Shown: piece by piece, positions 25,202 to 34,702 of the stretch
Numbering within the stretch: position 1 is the first letter of the stretch
Layout: each line of letters begins with the position of its first letter
DNA from: an uncultured Coriobacteriaceae bacterium
GTDB lineage: Bacteria; Actinomycetota; Coriobacteriia; Coriobacteriales; Atopobiaceae
DNA: 34,855 nucleotides
Direction of reading: 5' to 3'
Assembly (NCBI GenBank): GCA_902803315.1
Contig: CADCPM010000015.1
Location: 1-34,855, forward strand
The notes under the pieces: generated by a model
What the model was told of the DNA's origin: nothing
What the model saw: only the letters and a program-made list of their open reading frames with translations
Databases searched by the model: none
Made by a program: the position numbers and the translations under genes

Positions 25202-27367
25202 TTGCTGTCCTATCAGGAGCGAGCTGCTACACGAAGCTTGCAAATGTATTCGAGCGGCGCGGGGCGCGTCTCGATAGTGATGCCTCACGGCGCGGGCAAG
25301 CTCGCCATCGCAAGCGAGGTGTGCGCTCGACTGAACTCCAAAGTCTTGCTCGTCGTCACCCCGTCGCCCGACGTCATGAAGTCGCGTATCGATCGAGTGC
25401 CCCACGGCAGCCCCCTTCGCGAAGCCATCATCATCTCCTACGCGTCTCTGCGCGACTCGCGGTTGCGCGTGCGTCCTGATGTGATTTTGCTCGACAGCTT
25501 CCACAGGGCGGGATCGCCCAAGTGGGGACGATGGGTGTCCCGCCTTTTGGAGCAATACCCCGACTGTCCAGTGCTCGGCATATCACCTACGCCCTACAGA
25601 CCGTCAGACGGCATGCGCAACATGGTGGAGGAGTTGTTCGGAGGTAACTGCGCCGCACACATGACCCTTGCAGACGCATGGGCGAACGACGAGGTGCCCA
25701 TAAACAAGCCAACTTTCGTTCGCGCGCTCTACACAATGGACAACGAGCTGGCAATGCTGCAAAAGAGCATCCAGAGGATACGAGGCACATCAGCGCGTGC
25801 GAGCGCGATAGACGCCTACGAGAGGTGCAGGAGGAGCCTAGGAGAATCCACGGGCATAGAGCAGGTCATGTCCGATTACATCCCTTCGCCAACCGGCAGA
25901 TACGTCGTGTTCTGCCCAACGTCAAGCTCGGTACAGGAGGTCAAGAGGTCAATGGAGCTCTGGACGCGCGGGGTGAACCCGACTGCCAGCCACTACGACC
26001 TGCGCGGGCCAGCGGGATGGCGTAGCCGCAGTGTGATGGCGAGCTTCCAAGCTGACCGATCCGACAGTCTCAAGTTCCTGTACGTAGTAGACAGGATCGC
26101 CGAGGACGAGACCGTCGACTGCGAAGGGGTCGTGCTTGTGAGGCCAACGAAGTCTCGTAACGTGTTCTCCCGCCAGGTCGCGATAGCCTGCGGGTCCATG
26201 TCGCCGAACGCACCCGTCGTCCTCGACCTCGTCGACAACATCTCCGGTCTCGGCTCATATAAATGCGGCGATGGCACTGACGAGGGCGATGGCGGGAGAA
26301 CGTGGAATGCGCAGTCATTAGAGGTGACTCCGAACTTCGTGCTCACGCCCCAGGTCGTCGCCCTCGACGACCTCGCGAGGCTAATCGAAAGAGGCTTGTC
26401 GGAGCAGAACACAGGCAAAAGCTGGTCTGTACCGTGGACTCGAGGCGAGGACGAGCTCCTTATGGACTCATATAGCACACACGGGCCGCAATGGCGAGGC
26501 TGGATCCAGACGCTCCCACGTAGAAGCGCCGAGGACATCGCAAGAAGAGCCAGGGAGCTCGACCTACGTATGGGGTCGGGAATCCCCCCTTGGAGATTCT
26601 ACGAGGACCGAGTGCTCAGAGAGAAGTTTCCACGACACGGTATCGACTGGGACGGCTGGCCTTCGGAAATGCGGCGTAGGAGCAGGCGTCAGATTGCCTC
26701 AAGGGCGTTGGAGTTGGGCCTCTTGGCAGACGAGGCGCCGTGGGGCGAGTCCGAGCTCTCCGCGATTGCGAAATGGTATCCGACCAACGGAGCTGAATGG
26801 GGCGGCTGGGACAGAATCCTTCCGTTCCGTTCCCGCGGTGCAATCGAAAACAAGGCCTCCGAGCTCGGAATGGACAACGTCGGCCCGAACCCCTGGACCG
26901 CTGACGAGGACGACGTCCTGCGCGCCCACTACACATCCTACGGTCCCCTCTGCTATCTCTGGGCCAGGATGATACCTGGAAGGTCCTACGCGGACATCGA
27001 AGCCCGGGCAAATACGTTAGGGTTGAAGTTCAGCTTCCACAGGTTCACAACGGACGAGGACCGAACGATTGTCGAGAGCTGGGGAGAGTACCCCCAGAGC
27101 GACGACGTGTGGAGGGCGCTGATGAGGTATCGGTCGTGGCGGGAAATCAAGGAGCGCGCCATCCAGCTCGGTGTCGAGCCGGATCCGAAGGAGAACTGGC
27201 TGGAACGTGAGGTGAGAACCCTGCAGAAGCACTACCAACGGTTCGGCCCCGACTGGGAAGAGTGGGGCACCAGACTGCCCAACAAGAGTCGAAGCCAAAT
27301 CGCGCAGAAGGCAGAGGAACTGGGACTCGGCGAAAGTGACGAGAGTATGAGCCAGCCATTCCGATAA
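25202..27367 (+). CDS. Degenerate SF2 helicase-like protein with six Myb/SANT-like repeats
   Basis: A 721-residue protein. The N-terminal 360 residues match SF2 DEAD/DEAH helicases in layout, but key residues are lost: Walker A reads MPHGAGKL (27-34; Thr/Ser after Lys absent), DEAH reads DSFH (98-101), TATP reads SPTP (128-131), and the motif VI position, normally QxxGRxxR, reads QVAIACG (about 335-341). ATP hydrolysis is therefore unlikely. Six tandem repeats of about 51 residues follow, starting near residues 412, 464, 514, 565, 615 and 666, each with an initial Trp/Phe, acidic ED or similar, a second W in mid-repeat, then an R-S-x-x-x-I-x-x-x-A-x-x-L-x-L helix, as in Myb/SANT DNA-binding domains. 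The TTG start at 25202 is chosen because GGAGGTGA precedes it and the Q-motif-like LSYQERA would be lost otherwise. Divergent from the methylase-like operon. Confidence 0.8.
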   Translation: MLSYQERAATRSLQMYSSGAGRVSIVMPHGAGKLAIASEVCARLNSKVLLVVTPSPDVMKSRIDRVPHGSPLREAIIISYASLRDSRLRVRPDVILLDSFHRAGSPKWGRWVSRLLEQYPDCPVLGISPTPYRPSDGMRNMVEELFGGNCAAHMTLADAWANDEVPINKPTFVRALYTMDNELAMLQKSIQRIRGTSARASAIDAYERCRRSLGESTGIEQVMSDYIPSPTGRYVVFCPTSSSVQEVKRSMELWTRGVNPTASHYDLRGPAGWRSRSVMASFQADRSDSLKFLYVVDRIAEDETVDCEGVVLVRPTKSRNVFSRQVAIACGSMSPNAPVVLDLVDNISGLGSYKCGDGTDEGDGGRTWNAQSLEVTPNFVLTPQVVALDDLARLIERGLSEQNTGKSWSVPWTRGEDELLMDSYSTHGPQWRGWIQTLPRRSAEDIARRARELDLRMGSGIPPWRFYEDRVLREKFPRHGIDWDGWPSEMRRRSRRQIASRALELGLLADEAPWGESELSAIAKWYPTNGAEWGGWDRILPFRSRGAIENKASELGMDNVGPNPWTADEDDVLRAHYTSYGPLCYLWARMIPGRSYADIEARANTLGLKFSFHRFTTDEDRTIVESWGEYPQSDDVWRALMRYRSWREIKERAIQLGVEPDPKENWLEREVRTLQKHYQRFGPDWEEWGTRLPNKSRSQIAQKAEELGLGESDESMSQPFR

Positions 27368-27592
27368 CGGCCATGATGCGGTACGTATCACCCTCTGATG
27401 CCATCTTGAGGGGCCGACTCGGCTACGGCATCGTCCCTCACCTATTCCCGAACCAAACTAGACGCGTTCACACCCATCCGTGACGCAATTTACTTGAGCG
27501 CCTTGTGCTGGCCGCGCGTCATCGTCACAGTGACGGACACACGATCGAATCCCTTTGTCTCGCGCCAGTTTATCTTCCCCATTAAGGGGCAT
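27368..27592. other. Right end of the island, no supported gene
   Basis: No coding region or recombinase remnant is recognisable between the helicase-like gene and the right attachment repeat. AAGGGGC (27584-27590) and GCCCCTT (27597-27603) form a hairpin that extends into the repeat, which could be an arm of the recombination site. Confidence 0.4.
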
Positions 27593-27616
27593 ACAAGCCC
27601 CTTATGGTGTGGTAGT
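27593..27616 (+). other. Right attachment-site repeat (attR) of the genomic island
   Basis: Perfect 24-base copy of the walJ 3' end at 10633-10656, including its last codons and TAG. Here it is not part of a gene. Beyond it, intergenic repeats of the host type resume. Confidence 0.85.
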
Positions 27617-27635
27617 CGCACCGGGTCAAAGGAAA

Positions 27636-27664
27636 GTGGGCCAAAGGGACAGTCCTTTGCCCAC
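27636..27664. terminator. Palindrome family B, likely original walJ terminator
   Basis: GTGGGC and GCCCAC flank AAAGGGACAGTCCTTT, giving a near-perfect palindrome with one unpaired base. It lies 20 bases beyond the right attachment repeat, where the terminator of walJ would have stood before the island entered. The GGGACAGTCC centre recurs at 28226-28246 and twice in 31541-31611. Confidence 0.55.
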
Positions 27665-27895
27665 CACTATTGAGTTAAAGCGTGGGCATGGAGCTGCAGG
27701 GGGCATTCCCCTAGTTCCACTAAGTAAATGGCGTTTCGTTTGTCCCGTTCGGGAGACGTTGCGCTGGGTCCTTGTCTTCGCGACAAAATTACAACTATTA
27801 CTTCAGATCCAGTTGATATTGCCGCAGGCAGTTCGGCGTCTCTCCTTGTACGGCCACAAGTTCCTGAAGATCGGGCGCGGTCTCTTGCGACCCGT

Positions 27896-28099
27896 TTACA
27901 CATATTTGTGCATACCGGAAGAAGTCTTCGGACATCCACCATCACCGCAACTAGGGAGATATTCTCCTCCCGCGATATCCTCCAGCTGCTCGTCTGTGAG
28001 GTCGATGCCGTTCTCCGCTATGAACGCCTTCCGCTCCTCGTCCGTCTCGCAGCCCTTGGCGCGCTCGACCTGCTCGGAGCTCAATTCCTCGATCCTCAT
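27896..28099 (-). CDS. Nif11-type leader RiPP precursor peptide
   Basis: A 67-residue precursor. The first 45 residues form a Nif11-like leader (LSSEQVERAKGC, then a helical GIDLTDEQLEDIAGG ending in the double-glycine cleavage site). The 22-residue core that follows begins EYLPSCGDGGC and contains two cysteines, several Ser/Thr and ends HKYV, suitable for lanthionine, thiazole or disulfide formation. The start at 28099 follows AGAGGGG with seven bases. No modifying enzyme, peptidase or ABC exporter is nearby, so processing would have to occur in trans, or the gene is an orphan. It lies between the right end of the island and hsp20. The peptide class is inferred from the leader; the core is unlike peptides I recognise. 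Confidence 0.8.
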   Translation of the reverse strand: MRIEELSSEQVERAKGCETDEERKAFIAENGIDLTDEQLEDIAGGEYLPSCGDGGCPKTSSGMHKYV

Positions 28100-28225
28100 G
28101 GCACGCCCCTCTCTTGTTCGTCGTCTTGTGCCTTATACCTACGCATACTCATACGTCATACGGACGGATGTAACCCAAGCTTTTCGGTGTCCGTCACAAT
28201 GGGACCATGTGCTCAATTTCCGGAC

Positions 28226-28246
28226 CAAAGGGGACAGTCCCCTTTG
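28226..28246. repeat. Palindrome family B, GGGGACAGTCCCC
   Basis: Perfect 21-base palindrome with a central unpaired A (CAAAGGGGAC and GTCCCCTTTG). Located in the space between hsp20 and the RiPP precursor gene, both on the minus strand. Confidence 0.7.
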
Positions 28247-28277
28247 TCCCGTGGGCTTTGCGAACTGCGCGCGTTAG

Positions 28278-28335
28278 TTTGGGGACAGGCCCCGGGTTCG
28301 GATTTCGTCCATCCGAACCCGGGGCCCGTCCCAAA
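28278..28335. terminator. Long hairpin downstream of hsp20
   Basis: Bases 28278-28303 pair with 28311-28335 (one mismatch and one bulge) around a seven-base loop. The outer part starts TTTGGGGACAGG, related to family B, and the inner part is CCCCGGGTTCGGAT. It begins 18 bases after the hsp20 stop on the minus strand, so it probably ends or protects that mRNA. Confidence 0.65.
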
Positions 28336-28353
28336 ATTGGCTTCAAGGTATTG

Positions 28354-28788
28354 TTACTGGATGTCGATCTTGGTGACGTTGTTCTTCTCTACCTGCTTGG
28401 GAACTTTTACCGTAAGCACGCCGTCCTCCAGCTTTGCAGAGAGGCCCTCGGTTGCCGCATCCTTGAGGTACACGCCACGCGTGGCACTCCACTCGTGCGT
28501 TTCCTTGTGGAGGTAGTTCTTGCCCTTCTGCTCCTCGGTCTCCTTCTTCTCGACCGAGATGGACAGGCGACCTTCGTTGAGCTCCACGTCAATCTCGTCG
28601 CGATTGACGCCCGCAAGGTGAGCGCTTACCTCGTAGGAATCTCCCTCGTCCACGACATCCATCTTGAACGCGGCGTCGCTGGAAGCTGCGACGAGCGGCG
28701 AGGTGAGGAAGTCATCGAAGAAGTCGTCGAACGGGAACGAACGACGAGGTGCGCGACCGTAACGATCATAGGGAATCATGCTTGCCAT
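28354..28788 (-). CDS. hsp20: Small heat shock protein, Hsp20/alpha-crystallin family
   Basis: ATP-independent chaperone that holds unfolded proteins in large cytoplasmic oligomers until refolding by ClpB and DnaK. The 144-residue protein has a short Phe-rich N-terminus (SFPFDDFFDDFL), an alpha-crystallin domain from about residue 40 (FKMDVVDEGDSYEVSAHLAGV) with the conserved LEDGVLTVKVPK near 125, and a short C-terminal tail lacking an obvious I-x-I motif beyond KIDIQ. The start at 28788 has GAGGAG eight bases upstream; GTG at 28797 is nearer but overlaps that site. No HAIR or CIRCE operator is visible upstream. clpB lies about 3 kb away on the same strand. Confidence 0.92.
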   Translation of the reverse strand: MASMIPYDRYGRAPRRSFPFDDFFDDFLTSPLVAASSDAAFKMDVVDEGDSYEVSAHLAGVNRDEIDVELNEGRLSISVEKKETEEQKGKNYLHKETHEWSATRGVYLKDAATEGLSAKLEDGVLTVKVPKQVEKNNVTKIDIQ

Positions 28789-28799
28789 ATCTATCACTC

Positions 28800-29072
28800 C
28801 TCTGTGACTTGGGTCAACCCGTTATTGGGTGCCCTTTCTGTGTACACTCTTCTTATACCCGCACAGTCTGACTTTAATCACCAATACCAAGATTTTCTTA
28901 GCTTCATATACTCATCATATCTAAGTGTTCTATTGTTAGATTTATCCACTATCTGGGGTTTTGTGAAACCTTAAATGAACGTTTGTATAAGTTCACAAGA
29001 GATTAGTGCAATATGCCTAAAGTCAACTATTATTGAAGAGGTTCTTTGACTATTTCGTTCGGAGGCGCCCGC
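28800..29072. promoter_or_regulatory. AT-rich divergent promoter region of hsp20 and the membrane protein gene
   Basis: A stretch unusually rich in A and T for this genome (about 28860-29040) separates two divergent genes and must hold both promoters. TTCATATACTCATCATATCTAA is flanked by several -10-like hexamers, but no pair of hexamers stands out enough to name. Confidence 0.35.
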
Positions 29073-29471
29073 ATGGACGACAACGACATCACATATAATA
29101 ATAAAGATGATATGGCAACGCGCACACCCTACGTGCGCAAGAAGCGGCCCCGCAAAACGCAGGAGGCCATAAACGACCTTGAGCAGGACGAGACGTACGC
29201 ACAGGGTTTTACCCACGACTCCAACGTAACCGTAAGCGGCCGTAACCCCCTTTCGGGTACGGTATATAGCAGGTCGCGCCAGAAGATGCCTCAGCTGCAA
29301 CGTGACCTTCACTATGGACAATACCTCGAGATTCCCAAGGGCAGGCGACAGATCTTCTCGTCGCGCGAGCGCTCGGCGGCCATCAAGTCGCGTGCCGTTA
29401 CCGCGGCGATCATCGTCGTGCTCATAATCATCGCCATCGTCGCCTGGATGCTCATCCTTCGCAACGCATAG
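29073..29471 (+). CDS. Tail-anchored hypothetical membrane protein
   Basis: Function not known. The 132-residue protein has a long hydrophilic basic region, including VRKKRPRKTQE near residue 25 and KGRRQIFSSRERSAAIKSR before the membrane, and a single C-terminal membrane segment (about 108-129, rich in Ile, Val and Ala) with only RNA after it. This topology puts the N-terminus in the cytoplasm. The start at 29073 follows GGAGG; the frame runs on to 29046 without a site. It is convergent with the 53-residue gene and PASTA gene. Small proteins with this topology are often conserved in Coriobacteriia near envelope genes, but no role can be assigned. Confidence 0.7.
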   Translation: MDDNDITYNNKDDMATRTPYVRKKRPRKTQEAINDLEQDETYAQGFTHDSNVTVSGRNPLSGTVYSRSRQKMPQLQRDLHYGQYLEIPKGRRQIFSSRERSAAIKSRAVTAAIIVVLIIIAIVAWMLILRNA

Positions 29472-29528
29472 AGCGTAGACACCACGAGCTTGTATTTGCC
29501 TGGATGCCTCTAGCCCGCGTGGAGGATC

Positions 29529-29690
29529 CTATGCCCAGGGATCTTCCTCGAACAAGGGCTCGCGAGGTGCCGGGCGATCGGAATAGGGATCGTAGCCGTC
29601 GTCGTCCTCGTTTTCCGCACGCACAAACGGATCGTCTCGGACTCCGCGCTTTTCGCGCTCGTCCCGCTGCCTTTGTTGTTTGCTCTCCAT
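29529..29690 (-). CDS. Small acidic protein (53 residues)
   Basis: A short, highly charged frame: basic-acidic N-terminus (MESKQQRQRDEREKRG), then an acidic part rich in Asp, Glu and Pro (ENEDDDGYDPYSD) and an end EDPWA. It starts nine bases after the stop of the PASTA gene on the same strand, with no strong ribosome binding site, so it would depend on coupling. Composition and codon pattern look protein-coding; no family is recognised and it is probably disordered. Confidence 0.55.
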   Translation of the reverse strand: MESKQQRQRDEREKRGVRDDPFVRAENEDDDGYDPYSDRPAPREPLFEEDPWA

Positions 29691-29699
29691 AACGACCGC

Positions 29700-31310
29700 C
29701 TACTCGTACTCGTCCACGTATGCCACAAAGTCGCAGATCGCGTTTCCAAAGGGCGTAAGGTCAATGGAGCGGTATGCGGCCTTGGGGACGCACGACACGT
29801 CAATCTCGGTTGCCACGACCTTGCCGCCGCTTGAGCTGCCCTTAATGAGGATAGTCCATGCGTTGTTTTCGGTCTCACCGTAGCAGCAGTAGAAGGTATG
29901 ACCCGTGTTGTTGGTACCTTTGGGAAGCGTGACGTCGGATTGCGTGCACGAATCGATAGACGATTCAAATCCACAGAGCTTCATAACGTCACGTGCCGTG
30001 GTTTCCGTCACGCCGGGATTCTTGATTCCGAACACCGTAACGTCCCCTTTGGCTCCCTGCTGCGCCTTTGGAATGGGAATCACCATACGGACGCCCTCGA
30101 TCTTGGCCGTGTCGCTCATAACGTCCGAGAATTGGCCTTGGTCAAGCGCGAAGGCATGCGTCCAGGGGTCGGGTAAAAAGCCTATGGCCACGTTTTGGTC
30201 GCCCACGAATCCCGCGGCCATCCTGCCGCCCTCGAGCTCACGACCCACACGCTGCTCAAATCCCTTGGATTGTAGGAACTCAGCGATGTGAGGTGCCTTG
30301 GCGTCGAAGTAGTCGTTAAGGTGTGGCACCTCGCTCAGCGGATCGCCCACGAATACCGTGGCCTCCCTGCCGCCAAGCTCTTCGCCTGCCGCGGGATCGG
30401 TTCGCACGACCTTGAGGCGCTTGCTCGCGTCGGTCTGCTCGAAAGCGGAGTGCGCGGCAATTCCCTCTTTGTCCAAGTGTTGGAGCGCAATGGCCTCCTC
30501 TTGTCCCACCACGTCAATCATGCGCGCCGGCTGCGCCACGTACACAGTAACCTCGTCCGAGCTCAGGAATAGGGCGCCCGCAGCGGGCTTTACCTCCAGG
30601 ACTTGGTCCCGCGAATCCCCCGACACGCGCGACTCAAAGCGGATGTTCTTAGCGCCGGCTGCCTCGAGCACCGAGCGCGCCTCTTCGCGCGTCTTGCCAA
30701 CTACCTCGGGTATCGTGCGATTCTTACCCACCGTAAGGTGTATGGTGGAGCCCTCTTCTATGCGGTTGCCCTCAGGCGGATCAACCTGTACAACATGTCC
30801 GTCAACCGCGTCGGATGCGACGGTTTCGGTTGTGACCTTAAAGCCCTTCTCTTCCATTGCCGCCGTCGCATTCGCCTGCGAGAGGCCCACCACGTAGGGC
30901 ACCGTCTTGCCGCCCCACTGCTCGTATGCATAGGTAATCCCTGCATAGGCAACGCCTATGACCACCGCAACCAGAAGAAACGCAACGATTACCCGCGCGC
31001 GAAGGCGGATGGTTCGTCCGCGCTTGGTACGCGCACGTCGAGACGCATCGTGAACCCTACGCGTCTTTTTGGATCGCCGATCGCTCCCGTCGGGCTCCGA
31101 CACACTTCGCAATTGGTCGGACTCCAGCTTGCGCAGACGCCATGACTCGACTTTAACGCCTTCCCTGCTTGCCGAGCCGTCTCCCGAGACGGGGTCATCT
31201 GCAAGAGCCTTGGGAATGGACGTCTTTGTCCGCTCGTCACTTGCGGCCTCTGTCCCATCGATGGTCTCAATGGGAATGAAGTTGTTCTCGGTCTCCTGCT
31301 GATCGCTCAT
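29700..31310 (-). CDS. PASTA-domain membrane protein
   Basis: A 536-residue single-pass membrane protein. It has a hydrophilic N-terminal part (1-100) ending in a strongly basic stretch, a membrane segment (about 105-127), three PASTA domains in the outer part (about 137-200, 202-265 and 267-330; TVPYVVGLSQ, TIPEVVGKT and MIDVVGQEE begin them), and a C-terminal region of about 200 residues rich in cysteine (CGFESSIDSC, YCCYGE, SCVP) unlike known domains. PASTA repeats bind peptidoglycan fragments and often belong to PknB-type kinases, but no kinase domain is present. The start at 31310 follows AGAGGTG. It is followed by the 53-residue gene. Confidence 0.85.
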   Translation of the reverse strand: MSDQQETENNFIPIETIDGTEAASDERTKTSIPKALADDPVSGDGSASREGVKVESWRLRKLESDQLRSVSEPDGSDRRSKKTRRVHDASRRARTKRGRTIRLRARVIVAFLLVAVVIGVAYAGITYAYEQWGGKTVPYVVGLSQANATAAMEEKGFKVTTETVASDAVDGHVVQVDPPEGNRIEEGSTIHLTVGKNRTIPEVVGKTREEARSVLEAAGAKNIRFESRVSGDSRDQVLEVKPAAGALFLSSDEVTVYVAQPARMIDVVGQEEAIALQHLDKEGIAAHSAFEQTDASKRLKVVRTDPAAGEELGGREATVFVGDPLSEVPHLNDYFDAKAPHIAEFLQSKGFEQRVGRELEGGRMAAGFVGDQNVAIGFLPDPWTHAFALDQGQFSDVMSDTAKIEGVRMVIPIPKAQQGAKGDVTVFGIKNPGVTETTARDVMKLCGFESSIDSCTQSDVTLPKGTNNTGHTFYCCYGETENNAWTILIKGSSSGGKVVATEIDVSCVPKAAYRSIDLTPFGNAICDFVAYVDEYE

Positions 31311-31429
31311 ATGGACACCTCTCGTTAACACAGATGCCGTTTAGTTTACCATCAGAGCATGATGTACGCCAAATACGGCGCGTTTCCGGGTGTAGAGAGG
31401 GTAGAGAAGGCGGCATACTGCCTACTGCA

Positions 31430-31521
31430 CCCGCGCCTGTCCCCGGCCCGCAGGCCGCTCCGCGCTCGCTTTGCTCGCTCACTTCGTGAGTCGCTGCCTG
31501 CGGGCCGGGGACAGGCGCGGG
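31430..31521. repeat. Palindromic repeat family A, copy 3, 26-bp arms
   Basis: Perfect 26-bp inverted repeat (31430-31455 and 31496-31521) with the family A core as loop. The core differs from copy 2 by one T (CGCTCGCTTTGCTCGCTCAC). The arms are different from those of other copies. It stands between clpB and the PASTA gene on the minus strand. Confidence 0.85.
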
Positions 31522-31540
31522 ACGCGCGCTAACCAACCAT

Positions 31541-31611
31541 GCTAACTAAGGGACAGTCCCCAAGTTAGGGTTTTTGCGAAACCCTAACTTGGGGACTGTC
31601 CCTTAGTTAGC
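31541..31611. terminator. 33-bp perfect hairpin after clpB
   Basis: Bases 31541-31573 are fully complementary to 31579-31611, around the five-base loop TTGCG. The stem contains GGGACAGTCCC (family B) in both arms and AAGTTAGGGTTT near the loop. It starts 20 bases beyond the clpB stop on the minus strand. A stem this long without mismatch is more than a terminator needs and suggests recent duplication or a miniature element. Confidence 0.8.
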
Positions 31612-31631
31612 TTAAAGCGCAGCGAGACCAG

Positions 31632-34220
<2,589 letters not shown>

Positions 34221-34236
34221 AGATGGTCCTCCTTGG

Positions 34237-34261
34237 ACTAAAAGTGTTTTACGCTCTTAGT
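34237..34261. promoter_or_regulatory. Inverted repeat upstream of clpB, possible operator
   Basis: ACTAAAAGTG (34237-34246) and CGCTCTTAGT (34252-34261) are inverted copies with eight of ten positions matching and a five-base spacer, 17 bases before the clpB start codon. Neither the HspR (HAIR) nor the HrcA (CIRCE) consensus is present. Confidence 0.4.
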
Positions 34262-34377
34262 ATCCCCCTATGAGTCCGTTTGTATACAGAAATCTAAGTG
34301 CACACATATGAGGTTTTCCAAACCACAAAAGGACCACGGCCGTAGGTACAAATTGCTAGCGTCCCCTCACCCACGAG

Positions 34378-34443
34378 TAGGTCCGCAAGCGGCTCCGCGC
34401 TCGCTTCGCTCGCTCACTTTGTGAGACGCCGCATGCGGACCTA
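34378..34443. repeat. Palindromic repeat family A, copy 4
   Basis: Ten-base arms TAGGTCCGCA (34378-34387) and TGCGGACCTA (34434-34443), with inner GCGGC and GCCGC also paired, enclose the family A core (34391-34428). Two positions in the core differ (CACTTTGTGAGACG). It lies in the space between clpB and the thioesterase-like gene. Confidence 0.75.
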
Positions 34444-34520
34444 GTCGCGGGCAAGGGAGTACGAGAAGTCCAAAGGGGTCAGTCTTTAGCCCGCTTTCGG
34501 GTCTCTGGAGCCCTTCTCGG

Positions 34521-34702
34521 CTTGCAGTTGGGCCCACCACCAAACTGCCCCGGGGCCCAAATGCGCATCTGAGGGGGTGGGAAACTGCAGGTTTTGTCAT
34601 CACAAGCCGTTTACCTGCGGTTTTACGAACTCCTTGCAGTTTGGGGGTGGGCCAAATGCGCAGTTTGGCCCATGGGAAGTTGGCGGTGGGCCCAACTGCA
34701 AG
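34521..34702. repeat. 182-bp element with 18-bp terminal inverted repeats
   Basis: CTTGCAGTTGGGCCCACC (34521-34538) and its exact inverse complement (34685-34702) bound 182 bases. The interior contains repeated, partly inverted versions of AAACTGC and GGGCCAAATGCGCA. No gene is inside. Terminal inverted repeats with an internally structured short body fit a MITE-like or structured intergenic element. It lies just beyond the stop codon of the gene at the right edge. Confidence 0.7.

Noticed and set aside
27368..27592. Possible integrase remnant near the right attachment repeat
   Set aside because: No tyrosine recombinase motif or fragment could be read in any frame.
27667..27945. 92-residue minus-strand frame beside the RiPP precursor
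   Set aside because: Overlaps the precursor gene, has no ribosome binding site and no recognisable sequence. The 27665-27895 stretch is left without a gene.
31267..31536. 89-residue frame containing the same THEVSEQSERGA-like peptide
   Set aside because: Again a translation of the family A repeat (copy 3) running into the PASTA gene.
34221..34320. HAIR or CIRCE heat-shock operators before clpB and hsp20
   Set aside because: Neither CTTGAGT-N7-ACTCAAG nor TTAGCACTC-N9-GAGTGCTAA is present; only an unrelated inverted repeat was found before clpB.
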